Assembly (NCBI GenBank): GCA_028288775.1
Contig: JAQGHP010000087.1
Location: 1-21,269 of the forward strand
DNA: 21,269 nt
Direction of reading: 5' to 3'
From: Phycisphaerales bacterium
Lineage (GTDB): Bacteria; Planctomycetota; Phycisphaerae; Tepidisphaerales; Tepidisphaeraceae
In this document: positions 1 through 6,677 of the stretch, one piece after another
How the letters are laid out: every line of letters begins with the position of its first letter
How positions within the stretch are numbered: position 1 is the first letter of the stretch
Made by a program: the position numbers and the translations under genes
The notes under the pieces: model-generated
The model's database searches: none
Seen by the model: only the letters and a program-made list of their open reading frames with translations
Told to the model about the DNA's origin: nothing

Positions 1-198
1 TCGGCGGCCGATTTGAACAAATTCCCCCAGCTTTACTCTCACATCGGAGCGGTCGTGCTGAAAACTTTAGATTTATCGGACAACGGGGGCGTAGAGGAAC
101 GATTGCGTACATTCGGCGCGGAAGCTGAAACGACATGCCGCCAAATCCGGCTCGAGTCCGGCAGCGTGTCAGCAAACGGCTCGCAGCTGATAAATTGA
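1..198 (+). CDS. Possible 3' end of an unknown gene (partial)
   Basis: The frame is open from the first base of the window and closes with TGA at 196-198, giving a tail of 65 residues. The only internal start candidate near the left edge is a TTG at 13, so a gene entering from the left is more likely than a small gene starting here. The peptide is mixed hydrophobic and charged, with no motif, membrane segment or family I recognise. Codon use is plausible for coding but less GC-biased at third positions than the surrounding genes. It could equally be chance open frame. No terminator is evident after it; the converging Uma2-family gene ends 47 bases downstream. Confidence 0.3.
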   Translation, partial: SAADLNKFPQLYSHIGAVVLKTLDLSDNGGVEERLRTFGAEAETTCRQIRLESGSVSANGSQLIN

Positions 199-245
199 CT
201 TGTATTGGAGGGCGGTAGGAGGCTTTCGGATCGGCAGAACTTACA

Positions 246-800
246 TTACACGTCAAAGAATTCTGCAACCCTGCACCGGAAACCCGGAAGTGCCGCGCCG
301 CCGGTGATTTCTTCGCGGTCGCTGAGCAGTTGGACCGTCCCATCGGGGCGGTAGATATGAACGTGGCGCCAGCGCGGGTTGACGACCCAAACCACTCCAA
401 AACCCGCTTTCAGATAACTGGCTACTTTGTCGTCCACATCGAAGATTCGGTCATTGGGAGAAAGAACTTCCACCGCCAGATCGGCGGGAATGGGCATGTA
501 TCCGGGATCGTCGCCTGCCTCGCGGTCGCGTGAGGTGCGGACGACGGAGACGTCTGGGAACCGGACGGTGTTGGGCGAATCGGGAAAGCAGTGGTAGCCC
601 AAATCGTTCGGATAAACTTTTGCTTCGCCCGCCTTCATCGCCTCGTTGCCCAGTAGAAGTAGAATTCTCCCCGCTACCAAGCTCGATCGTTTGCTCACCG
701 GCCGCTCCCGTAGATGTCCGTCGACCAGTTCGTGCCCTTCGAGCGCCGGATCGCCCAGCAATTGTTCGGGCGTATAGATTCGTTCGGCAGTAAGCGTCAT
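246..800 (-). CDS. Uma2-family restriction endonuclease-like protein (DUF820)
   Basis: A 184-residue protein of the Uma2/DUF820 family, a PD-(D/E)xK nuclease fold that is abundant in cyanobacteria and planctomycetes and whose biological role is mostly unknown. Visible family marks are R80-F-P-D83, the strand 'DLAVEVLSP' with E111, D123/D124 with K125 and K131, and the typical 'VVWVVNP' strand near 137-142. These fit the usual Asp...Glu-x-Lys metal-binding core. The length is normal for the family. The ATG at 798-800 is preceded by GAGGTG with 5-base spacing, which supports this start. There is no signal peptide, so it should be cytoplasmic. It is divergent from the lipoprotein gene at 944. 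No partner methylase or toxin-antitoxin partner lies beside it, so a restriction role should not be assumed. Confidence 0.9.
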   Translation of the reverse strand: MTLTAERIYTPEQLLGDPALEGHELVDGHLRERPVSKRSSLVAGRILLLLGNEAMKAGEAKVYPNDLGYHCFPDSPNTVRFPDVSVVRTSRDREAGDDPGYMPIPADLAVEVLSPNDRIFDVDDKVASYLKAGFGVVWVVNPRWRHVHIYRPDGTVQLLSDREEITGGAALPGFRCRVAEFFDV

Positions 801-816
801 GGGTACACCTCAACGC

Positions 817-822
817 ATTATA
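817..822 (-). promoter_or_regulatory. Possible -10 element (TATAAT) upstream of the Uma2-family gene
   Basis: Read on the minus strand, these six bases are a perfect TATAAT, about 17 bases before the ATG of the Uma2-family gene. This would leave a very short leader containing the GAGGTG ribosome binding site. No convincing -35 hexamer is seen 16-18 bases further upstream, so the call rests on the -10 box alone. Confidence 0.35.
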
Positions 823-943
823 CAATGCCGGCATCAACGCCGCCCCCCGTCGCCACAAACTTTTTGCTTGCGGCAGGTATGCGGCTGCGATAAAAACTTT
901 CGATCGTCTTCGCTCCAACGCAATCATCTATAGAGGACTACGC

Positions 944-1234
944 ATGTCGAGATTCGCCTCCTTTAGCCGCAACCTGCTCTTGCCCGTGGCCGCTATCGTG
1001 TTCATGGTCGCTGTTCCGGGTTGTGGCAGCAAAGTGACCCAGGAAAACTACGCCAAGATTCACGAAGGCATGACTGAAGGGGAAGTGGTAAGCATCCTCG
1101 GCAAGCCGACCGCCACCGAGTCCGGCAGTGGGCTGATCAGCGGCTCGAAAAAAGATTGGACTGACGGGGATAAGACCATCAGCGTCATCTTTATGGGCGA
1201 CAAAGTCCTAGCAACGCAGAAGAAGGGATTCTGA
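944..1234 (+). CDS. Small lipoprotein, BamE/SmpA- or DUF3862-like
   Basis: A 96-residue exported protein. An N-terminal hydrophobic segment (about residues 10-25) ends in V-P-G-C27, a slightly unusual lipobox with Pro at -2, so lipidation at Cys27 is likely. The mature part has the pattern 'Y..I..GMT..EV..ILGKP', which is typical of the BamE/SmpA and DUF3862 small alpha/beta folds, followed by a short beta region with 'W..G...I.V.F..DKV'. Known members with this fold include the outer-membrane assembly protein BamE, but many planctomycete relatives have no assigned function. The start is well supported by GAGGA at 933-937, six bases before ATG. The gene stands alone, divergent from the Uma2-family gene and convergent with the gene at 1382, and is followed by a strong terminator. 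Confidence 0.8.
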   Translation: MSRFASFSRNLLLPVAAIVFMVAVPGCGSKVTQENYAKIHEGMTEGEVVSILGKPTATESGSGLISGSKKDWTDGDKTISVIFMGDKVLATQKKGF

Positions 1235-1310
1235 AGACTCCACAGATTTCGCGCCGCAGACGCCGTCGCGGCTTCCGCGGTATTGCCTGATCACCGATAG
1301 ATAAGAAACG

Positions 1311-1360
1311 GGACGCGATCCGTTGGTCCTCGATCAACGGATCACGTCCTTTCTTCGTTT
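1311..1360. terminator. Bidirectional rho-independent terminator
   Basis: The arms 1311-1325 and 1335-1349 form a 15-base stem with one mismatch and a 9-base loop. A T-rich run follows on the plus strand (1350-1360), and a matching A-rich run precedes it (about 1301-1309), giving a T-tract on the minus strand. It lies between two convergent genes ending at 1234 and 1382 and can serve both. Confidence 0.8.
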
Positions 1361-1381
1361 TCAAATCAAGAAGCGGGTGCG

Positions 1382-2089
1382 TTAGTCCTCGTGCTCCTCA
1401 TCCCCGTGATGCTCCTTATGGGAGCGCTTGCCATCGTGCTGCGGGCCGTCGTGGCCTTCTTCGCGGTCATGGCCCTTTGCATGGTGCGTCCGTTCCTCGC
1501 GTTCCTCTTTGCCGCCCCGGCGGTCCTCGCCCTGCATCTCCTTCACCTGATGCTCGAGCTTGTCCAGTTCCTCGCGCACTTCGCGGATTTGGGCGAGAAG
1601 ACGTTCGACGCTCTTGTGCGACATGCCGCCGCCGGCGTGGGCGTGATGCTCCTCTTTTTCTTCGCGGTCTTCATCTTTCGACTCGTGCCGGCCCTTGCCC
1701 TCGGCCTTGTCATCATCGTCATCATGTTCGCGATGCGCCTTGGCCTTGTGGTGTTCTTCCTTCTCGGATTTCTCGGCCTTTTCATCCTCTTCGTTGTCGG
1801 GCTTCTTGCTGATGAGCGTGCCGTCCTCGCCGACGACGATCTCAAAATTCTGGCCCTCGATCTTCGCGTCCGCTTCGTAGACGGTCTTACCGTGCTTCTG
1901 CTCCTTGTCGACCGTTTCAATGCCCGCGCCGCCGGCCTCGCGCTTGAGCGTCTTGCGCACGGCGGAAGGCGCTTCCTTGAACGAGACCTTGACCTCGTTT
2001 TCCTCCTGCTCCGCCGCCGGGGCTTTGGTCACCGTGAGGCCCGCCATCGCGAGAGTAACGCCGCCGAGTAACAACCACCGCTTGTTCAT
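1382..2089 (-). CDS. Secreted PepSY-like protein with His/Asp/Glu-rich tail
   Basis: A 235-residue exported protein. The ATG at 2087-2089 is chosen because AAGGAG sits seven bases upstream and a classic signal peptide follows (basic start, hydrophobic residues 5-20, likely cleavage near A-P-A-A at 23-26). The frame is open further upstream, but that part lacks a ribosome site. Residues about 33-96 resemble a PepSY-like (DUF2874-type) domain: 'A.P.AV.KTL', then 'YE.....G..FEI.V..DG'. Residues 97-152 are almost all charged, with a run of five Asp. Residues 157-186 look like a short coiled coil. Residues 187-235 are again rich in His, Asp and Glu. About 19 His follow residue 110. PepSY domains are often linked to inhibition or metal sensing in the periplasm; metal binding by the tail is inference. 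Confidence 0.75.
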   Translation of the reverse strand: MNKRWLLLGGVTLAMAGLTVTKAPAAEQEENEVKVSFKEAPSAVRKTLKREAGGAGIETVDKEQKHGKTVYEADAKIEGQNFEIVVGEDGTLISKKPDNEEDEKAEKSEKEEHHKAKAHREHDDDDDKAEGKGRHESKDEDREEKEEHHAHAGGGMSHKSVERLLAQIREVREELDKLEHQVKEMQGEDRRGGKEEREERTHHAKGHDREEGHDGPQHDGKRSHKEHHGDEEHED

Positions 2090-2228
2090 GACCGCTCCTT
2101 CCGTCCAACGCCAATAACTTCGGGCCGGACCTTCCGGCGCCTGCGTCCTGACGATAGGCGCGGAACATGAAATCTCCGTGAAATTGCGGGAAAGAATTGG
2201 GCCAGACGCCCACTTCAGATGAGACGGC

Positions 2229-3710
2229 TTACGCCGCCTGAGAATCGGGGGGGACCAGGCGCAAAGTGGGAGTGTTCGCCAGAGAGGTGGGGGCACCTTT
2301 GCCGCCGGGCAGGAACTCGGGAACGCATATTTTCAGCGCGGATATCGCGTCTTGCGCGGAGCCTTCCGCGGCGGAAGATAGCCGCTCCAGGTCACGGGCG
2401 ACCTGCTGTGGGTTGGCGGGAGGGAGCTGCCAGACGCGGATTTTTTCGTGGGCCGTGGGGCGGGTCTGCTCGTCGTCGTTGGAAAGCTCTTCGTAGAGCT
2501 TTTCGCCCGGCCGCACGCCGGTGAAATCGACGACAATGTCTTCATCGGGCCGCAGTCCGTTCCTGCGGATGAGTTCCCGGGCCAAATCGAGAATGCGGAT
2601 CGGCTGACCCATATCCAGCACGAAGATTTCGCCCCCCTTCCCGATCGCCCCCGCCTGCATCACGAGCTGGCTGGCTTCCGGAATCGTCATGAAATACCGC
2701 CGCATATCCGGGTGGGTCACGGTCACCGGCCCGCCGGCCTCGATCTGCTTCTGGAAGATCGGCACCACGCTCCCGCTGCTCCCCAGGACGTTGCCGAAGC
2801 GGACGGCGACGAAGCGAGTGCGAGGGGAAGAGGACGCGGGAACGGGGGGACGCGGGGACGGGGGGAGGGGCGGATTGCAAATTGCAAATTGCAAATTTGA
2901 AATTTCAAATTGAGGAGCGGTCGGAGTATGGGCATCACCGTGGACGCGGTCTTCGCCATCAATTTGCACTTTGCAATTTGCACTTTGCATTTTGCAATCG
3001 TCCTCTCCCACTCCGCGTCCCCGCGTCCCCGCGTCCCCGCGTCCTCCCCCACCCTCCCGATTCAACGACTGCACATAAAGCTCCGCAAACCGCTTGCTCG
3101 CCCCCATCACGCTGCTGGGGTTCACGGCCTTGTCGGTGCTGATGAGGACGAACGCCGCCGCGCCTGCGGCGAGGGCCGCATCCGCGGCGACCTTGGTCCC
3201 GAAAATATTGTTCTTGATCGCCTCGCACGGGTTGTGCTCCATCATGGGCACGTGCTTGTGCGCGGCGCAGTGGAACACGACGTGAGGCTTCTCGGACTGG
3301 AAGATTTGCGTCATCCGGCGGGCGTCGCACACGTCCGCGATGTATGGGCGGATATGCGCCCCCACCCAATTCTGGCGGAGCTCGCGGTCGATCTCGAAAA
3401 GGTTATTCTCCGCCCGCTCGACGAGCAGGACGCGCTCGGGGCAGAACCGCATCATCTGGCGGCAAATCTCCGAGCCGATGCTCCCGCCCGCGCCGGTCAC
3501 CAGCACGCGCTTGCCGGCAAGGAACCGCTGCAGCTCGGGCGTGTCAAGATTCACCGCCGGCCTGCCCAGCAGATCGGCCAGCGCAATGCCCTTCGGGCGC
3601 GGGGTTCGCAGATCGGCCATGCCCCCGGCGGGCAGCGTGTCGCCACCTGGCGCAAGCGCCTTGAGCAAAGCCCGATAGAGAAAGTTCCTGACGCGGTCCA
3701 CCACATCCAC
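2229..3710 (-). CDS. NDP-sugar 4,6-dehydratase (CapD/FlaA1/WbpM type) with repeat-derived insert
   Basis: A 493-residue extended short-chain dehydrogenase of the polysaccharide-biosynthesis CapD family, which converts UDP-GlcNAc-type sugars to 4-keto-6-deoxy sugars for capsule, O-antigen or protein glycans. The NAD-binding motif is G73-A-G-G-S-I-G79. The active site shows S191-T-D-K194 and M202-x-x-x-K206, the Ser-Met-Lys version seen in WbpM/PglF, whereas short FlaA1 enzymes have Ser-Tyr-Lys. The C-terminal part has 'VRFGNVLGSSGSV', 'HPDM.RYFMTI.EA' and 'GVRPGEKLYEEL'. It lacks the membrane helices of full WbpM. Residues 220-296 are a foreign 77-residue insert encoded by a palindromic repeat; without it the protein would be about 416 residues. 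The start is a GTG with no clear ribosome site, 18 bases after the prepilin-like gene; an ATG at residue 31 is possible. Confidence 0.88.
   Translation of the reverse strand: MDVVDRVRNFLYRALLKALAPGGDTLPAGGMADLRTPRPKGIALADLLGRPAVNLDTPELQRFLAGKRVLVTGAGGSIGSEICRQMMRFCPERVLLVERAENNLFEIDRELRQNWVGAHIRPYIADVCDARRMTQIFQSEKPHVVFHCAAHKHVPMMEHNPCEAIKNNIFGTKVAADAALAAGAAAFVLISTDKAVNPSSVMGASKRFAELYVQSLNREGGGGRGDAGTRGRGVGEDDCKMQSANCKVQIDGEDRVHGDAHTPTAPQFEISNLQFAICNPPLPPSPRPPVPASSSPRTRFVAVRFGNVLGSSGSVVPIFQKQIEAGGPVTVTHPDMRRYFMTIPEASQLVMQAGAIGKGGEIFVLDMGQPIRILDLARELIRRNGLRPDEDIVVDFTGVRPGEKLYEELSNDDEQTRPTAHEKIRVWQLPPANPQQVARDLERLSSAAEGSAQDAISALKICVPEFLPGGKGAPTSLANTPTLRLVPPDSQAA
2823..3053. repeat. Composite inverted repeat inserted in frame in the dehydratase gene
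   Basis: The left arm is a G-rich block of CGCGGGGACG-like units (about 2831-2870) followed by ATTGCAA/AAATTTGAAATTTC units (2873-2911). The right arm mirrors it: AATTTGCACTTTGCA units (2961-2998) followed by CCGCGTC units in tandem (about 3013-3043). A 49-base centre separates the arms. On the minus strand the element reads through without a stop and encodes Gly/Arg-rich, 'CK.Q.ANCK.Q', 'F.I.NLQFAICN' and Pro-rich stretches. Its length of 231 bases is exactly 77 codons. The boundaries are set by where dehydratase homology stops and resumes, so they may be off by a few codons. I recall similar translated repeats in planctomycete proteins. Confidence 0.8.
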
Positions 3711-3728
3711 TATCGGCCGGGCGCGGGC

Positions 3729-4769
3729 TCAGGGTTGAGGGGAGTTGTCGGACCTTGCCGCACGCCGTTTGGCGGTCATCACGATCGCAAGCACCACGCC
3801 GCCAAGTATCACCGCCCCGGCAACCGCCCCAACGATGCCAAGGAGGGGAATTGAACCGACGTCAAAACTCGCCAGACCGCTGGAAAGCGGCTGAAACTTT
3901 GGATCGGTGACGGGTAGCATCACGCTGTCATATAAGTCCACCGGCATTTGGCCAATGGTCTGTACAGAGCTTCCAGAGGTGTAGACGTTGTCCTTGAATG
4001 TGGTGCCCGGCCGCGTCATGCCGCAAAACGGAGTAGACGTAAACTCCACGTGCCCGTCGCCAAAGAGTACGTTCTCGCCATCGCCATTGTGATTGGGGCT
4101 GTTGACCGCGCGAAATTGTTCCCGCGTCGCGCCGGGGGAGATCGTGGCCAACCCCTGCGCGCCGGAATTAATGTCTGCTGCGATGGCGAATTCATAATTC
4201 AGCGTGTTGTTCCATTTCCAGCCGGTTTGAACTGCCGCTTGGCTGGGAAACATCACGTTGACGCTGTAAGTCATATTCAGCGGGATTGTCGCCCAGTTTG
4301 AGGCATTTTGCACAGCATTGTTGCCGGTTCCGGGCTGGCCGGGGGTGAAGCCGGGCTGGCCGGGGGTGCTCGGACAGATGAAGACATCCGGCGTGATATC
4401 CATGGTCTTCAGAGCCAGAAAGAAGCTTGCGGTAACGTTGTTGTTGCCCACAGGGCTGGGCCCTTCGCCCTTACTGAAACTGTCTTTGACGTTGTAGCCC
4501 GTGGTGTCGCTCAAAAGGCTGGATGAGTCCCGATCGAAGTAGGTGCGGGGGAACCCGCCGTTGCGCTCTGCATTGGCGTACATGATCATGACGAGGCCAA
4601 TTTGGCGGAGGTTCCCGGCACATTTCACTCGGTTCGACATCTCTCCTGCTGTGGACAACAGCGCCGGAACCATCGCCCCGAAGAGCAGCACCAACACCAC
4701 AAGCACAATGCACAAATCGGTCAGGCTTACGCCACGACGGGCCGACGCGGGCCGACGGATGGGCAACAT
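3729..4769 (-). CDS. Type IV prepilin-like (DUF1559-related) protein with C-terminal membrane helix
   Basis: A 346-residue protein with a type III (prepilin) leader: basic residues, then G13 followed by V-S-L-T-D and a long hydrophobic helix (residues 19-40). PilD-type cleavage is expected after G13. The conserved Glu at mature position 5 is Asp18 here. The 'CAGNLRQIGL...YA' segment after the helix and the C-terminal 'NSPNHNGDGENVLFGDGHVEF' region match the planctomycete pseudopilin families, with H-x10-DG in place of the usual H-x9-DG. Unusually, residues about 306-331 form a second hydrophobic helix followed by K-R-R, which suggests a stop-transfer anchor. The start ATG at 4767-4769 has AAAAGGGG upstream. 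The gene lies 18 bases before the sugar dehydratase on the same strand, so cotranscription is likely. The substrate or filament is unknown. Confidence 0.8.
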   Translation of the reverse strand: MLPIRRPASARRGVSLTDLCIVLVVLVLLFGAMVPALLSTAGEMSNRVKCAGNLRQIGLVMIMYANAERNGGFPRTYFDRDSSSLLSDTTGYNVKDSFSKGEGPSPVGNNNVTASFFLALKTMDITPDVFICPSTPGQPGFTPGQPGTGNNAVQNASNWATIPLNMTYSVNVMFPSQAAVQTGWKWNNTLNYEFAIAADINSGAQGLATISPGATREQFRAVNSPNHNGDGENVLFGDGHVEFTSTPFCGMTRPGTTFKDNVYTSGSSVQTIGQMPVDLYDSVMLPVTDPKFQPLSSGLASFDVGSIPLLGIVGAVAGAVILGGVVLAIVMTAKRRAARSDNSPQP

Positions 4770-4868
4770 GCGAACCCCTTTTGAATGAGGTGAAGAATCG
4801 ACGCCGCTCTGGAAGTGGCCACCCACTGCCGTCGACGGCGGCGGGACTATACCAAAGTGCTGTAAGAA

Positions 4869-5363
4869 TTACTTCCGCAGGTCACTCTCTGAAATGAGCG
4901 TGAAGCCTTTGCGGACGAGCAATTGGGCGGCGAGGGTCGGATCTTCCACATAGAGCGCAACCGCCGGGCCGCGGGGGCGGGAGAGGATCGGGTACATGTA
5001 GTGAATGTTGATCTCCGCGGCCAGCAGCGCCGCGCAGATCGAGACGAGCGGCTGGCGGGTGCGGGTAGGCAGCTCGACGGCCAGCACTTCCGATTCTCCA
5101 AATCCAAAGCCCGCGGCACGCAGCGCTTCGCGGCCCAAATCGGGATCGGCGCAGATCACGCGCACGAGGGCCGTGTCTGCGGATTCTTCGATGCACAACG
5201 CCGCTACGCGGTCGCCCTCCTCCAGGGCGCGCATCAGCATCTGCAACCGCCCGACGCGGTTTTCCAGGAACACGGTGAACTGACGCACCCGCGTCAATTC
5301 GAACCCGGCTCCGTGCTGAGTCTGGGGGGGAAGGACTTCTTCCATCCGTTCCAGCTTATCCAT
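4869..5363 (-). CDS. Tandem ACT-domain protein
   Basis: A 164-residue cytoplasmic protein made of two ACT-like repeats. The first (about residues 24-97) has 'VRQFTVFLENRVGRL...L..AL', the classic ACT ligand-binding start. The second (about 102-162) has 'PLVSICAALLAAEINIHYMYP', then 'ALYVEDP..AA.LL..KGF'. ACT domains bind amino acids or similar small ligands and regulate enzymes. No catalytic domain is attached, so this is probably a free-standing regulator or sensor; a double-ACT protein of this shape is common in planctomycetes as I recall it. Two starts are possible: ATG at 5361-5363, with GGGAAGG abutting it, and ATG at 5343-5345, with GGAA five bases upstream. The frame extends to 5729 but overlaps the PilZ gene and lacks homology there. 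It heads the minus-strand cluster with the prepilin-like gene. Confidence 0.8.
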   Translation of the reverse strand: MDKLERMEEVLPPQTQHGAGFELTRVRQFTVFLENRVGRLQMLMRALEEGDRVAALCIEESADTALVRVICADPDLGREALRAAGFGFGESEVLAVELPTRTRQPLVSICAALLAAEINIHYMYPILSRPRGPAVALYVEDPTLAAQLLVRKGFTLISESDLRK

Positions 5364-5615
5364 CCTTCCCGCCGATTCCCACAGAAAAAGGAAGCCGACA
5401 CGTGCATAAAACCAAAAACTTGCCGCGATTTGTTTGGCTCGGTTAATGCCATGCGAGAGCTGACCCACTATCGGGTTAAGTGTCCCCCCTGCCGGGCCGA
5501 TACGAACGACAGCCACCGGCGATGCGCCGGGGCGGGTCGGCGGGGACAATTTATCGGGCGTGGCGACCGGCCCGGCGGAGGCCGCCGGTGGCGAGTGCCC
5601 AAAGGTTTGTGACGT

Positions 5616-6065
5616 ATGGACTTGTCCGCCGATCAATTCGCACAGATTGTGACCTCCCTTGGCATCGAGCCCCAAGAGGGAGTCGGCTCGGACGAACGCC
5701 GCCGGCCTCGCGCGGAGCTCGATTCGCAAGCCAGCCTCATCCCACTTTCTGATAACACGAATCCCGGCGCGGTCAGCGTGACGGTACGAGACTTATCCCC
5801 GTCGGGGATTGGATTTCTGCACGATCGGCAGATGGTGCTCGATGAGCAGTTCGCCCTGCTGCTGCCGCGTGATGGGGATACGCCCGCGGTCGTGCTATGT
5901 ACGGTAGCCTTCTGGCAGCCGCTGGCACGCGACCTGTTCGCCATCGGGGCCCGCTTCACCCGCATTCTCCGCGACGGCGGCATCCCCCCGTTGCCGATCG
6001 AGATCTACGAGCCGGCAACCGAGGCCCTCGCCGAGAAGCGTGCACTCCAGCGCAAGGCGTCCTAA
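5616..6065 (+). CDS. PilZ-domain protein
   Basis: A 149-residue soluble protein with one PilZ domain, the usual c-di-GMP receptor. Both binding motifs are visible: R28-x-x-x-R32 and D59-x-S61-x-x-G64 ('DLSPSG'). The beta-barrel strands that follow, 'QFALLLPR' and 'VVLCTVAFW', and the late 'FAIGARF' strand are also typical. Residues 1-25 are a short N-terminal helix and 125-149 an Ala/Glu-rich helical tail. The ATG at 5616 has AAAGG at 5601-5605, a slightly long spacing. It is divergent from the double-ACT gene across about 250 bases in which I see no clear promoter, and lies 179 bases before the response regulator. Which output it controls cannot be read from the sequence. Confidence 0.88.
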   Translation: MDLSADQFAQIVTSLGIEPQEGVGSDERRRPRAELDSQASLIPLSDNTNPGAVSVTVRDLSPSGIGFLHDRQMVLDEQFALLLPRDGDTPAVVLCTVAFWQPLARDLFAIGARFTRILRDGGIPPLPIEIYEPATEALAEKRALQRKAS

Positions 6066-6244
6066 CGGCCAGCACGCTTGCGTCCTCCTAGCCTTGTCAT
6101 CCACCCCCTCAAACTCTACGAGTCGGGTTCGGTTCTACCATTCCTGCGATTTTTCTTTTCTTCGCGCCGACTGACTCAATGGTTTGATTTGGATTGAGTT
6201 CAGGTAATAATTACATCAGGTTAGGACGGCGGAGAAACGCACGC

Positions 6245-6661
6245 ATGCGCACGATATTAGTGGTAGACGACGACGACGGATGCCGCAAGCTTACGGCGAA
6301 AATCCTTGGCCTTCAGGGATTCGACACCCTCTGCGCCGCGGACGGTCTCGAGGCGCTTGGCGTGTTGCGCCGCTCGAGCGTGAATTTGATCCTTCTCGAT
6401 CTCATGATGCCGGTGATGGACGGCATGACCTTTCTGAAAGTCATGCGGGCAGAGGCGGCCTGGGCGAATCTTCCGGTGATCGTGCTATCGGGAATTGCGG
6501 ACATGGAACTCGGCCGCGCGGTTCGCGAGTCCGGCGTTGAAACCTACCTCGTCAAATCGCGCTACTCGATCGAAGATTTGCTCCAGCACATCGAGCGCGA
6601 GATCGCCGGACGGCCTGCACCGCAATTAAACGTTAACGCCGCCAGCCCGGTCCGGCCGTGA
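6245..6661 (+). CDS. Single-domain response regulator (CheY-like receiver)
   Basis: A 138-residue receiver protein without an output domain. All phosphorylation residues are present: acidic pocket D8/D9, phosphoacceptor D52 in 'LILLDLMMPVMDG', S82 in 'VIVLSG', and K104 in 'YLVKS'. The last about 20 residues are a low-complexity tail. The ATG at 6245 is preferred, with GGAG at 6231-6234. A TTG at 6194 in the same frame would add 17 residues that are not part of the fold. No histidine kinase lies nearby, so its partner is elsewhere. The gene converges with the esterase, with only 16 bases between the stops. Confidence 0.88.
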   Translation: MRTILVVDDDDGCRKLTAKILGLQGFDTLCAADGLEALGVLRRSSVNLILLDLMMPVMDGMTFLKVMRAEAAWANLPVIVLSGIADMELGRAVRESGVETYLVKSRYSIEDLLQHIEREIAGRPAPQLNVNAASPVRP

Positions 6662-6677
6662 ATTCGACGCGCACTTT

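Noticed and set aside
1391..2071. Plus-strand frame encoding a very hydrophobic 226-residue peptide
   Set aside because: It is the exact reverse complement of the Glu/Lys/His-rich PepSY protein, which makes Leu/Val/Phe-rich antisense by composition; it has no ribosome site.
2961..3043. CRISPR array
   Set aside because: The AATTTGCA and CCGCGTC units are short direct repeats without unique spacers, and no cas genes are present.
2823..3053. Frameshift or assembly error in the dehydratase
   Set aside because: The frame is unbroken on both sides and the insert is an exact multiple of three, so a real insertion explains it better, although long-read confirmation would help because of the palindrome.
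2910..3854. Plus-strand frame of 314 residues across the dehydratase
   Set aside because: It is antisense to conserved dehydratase motifs and partly encoded by the repeat insert; no homology is visible.
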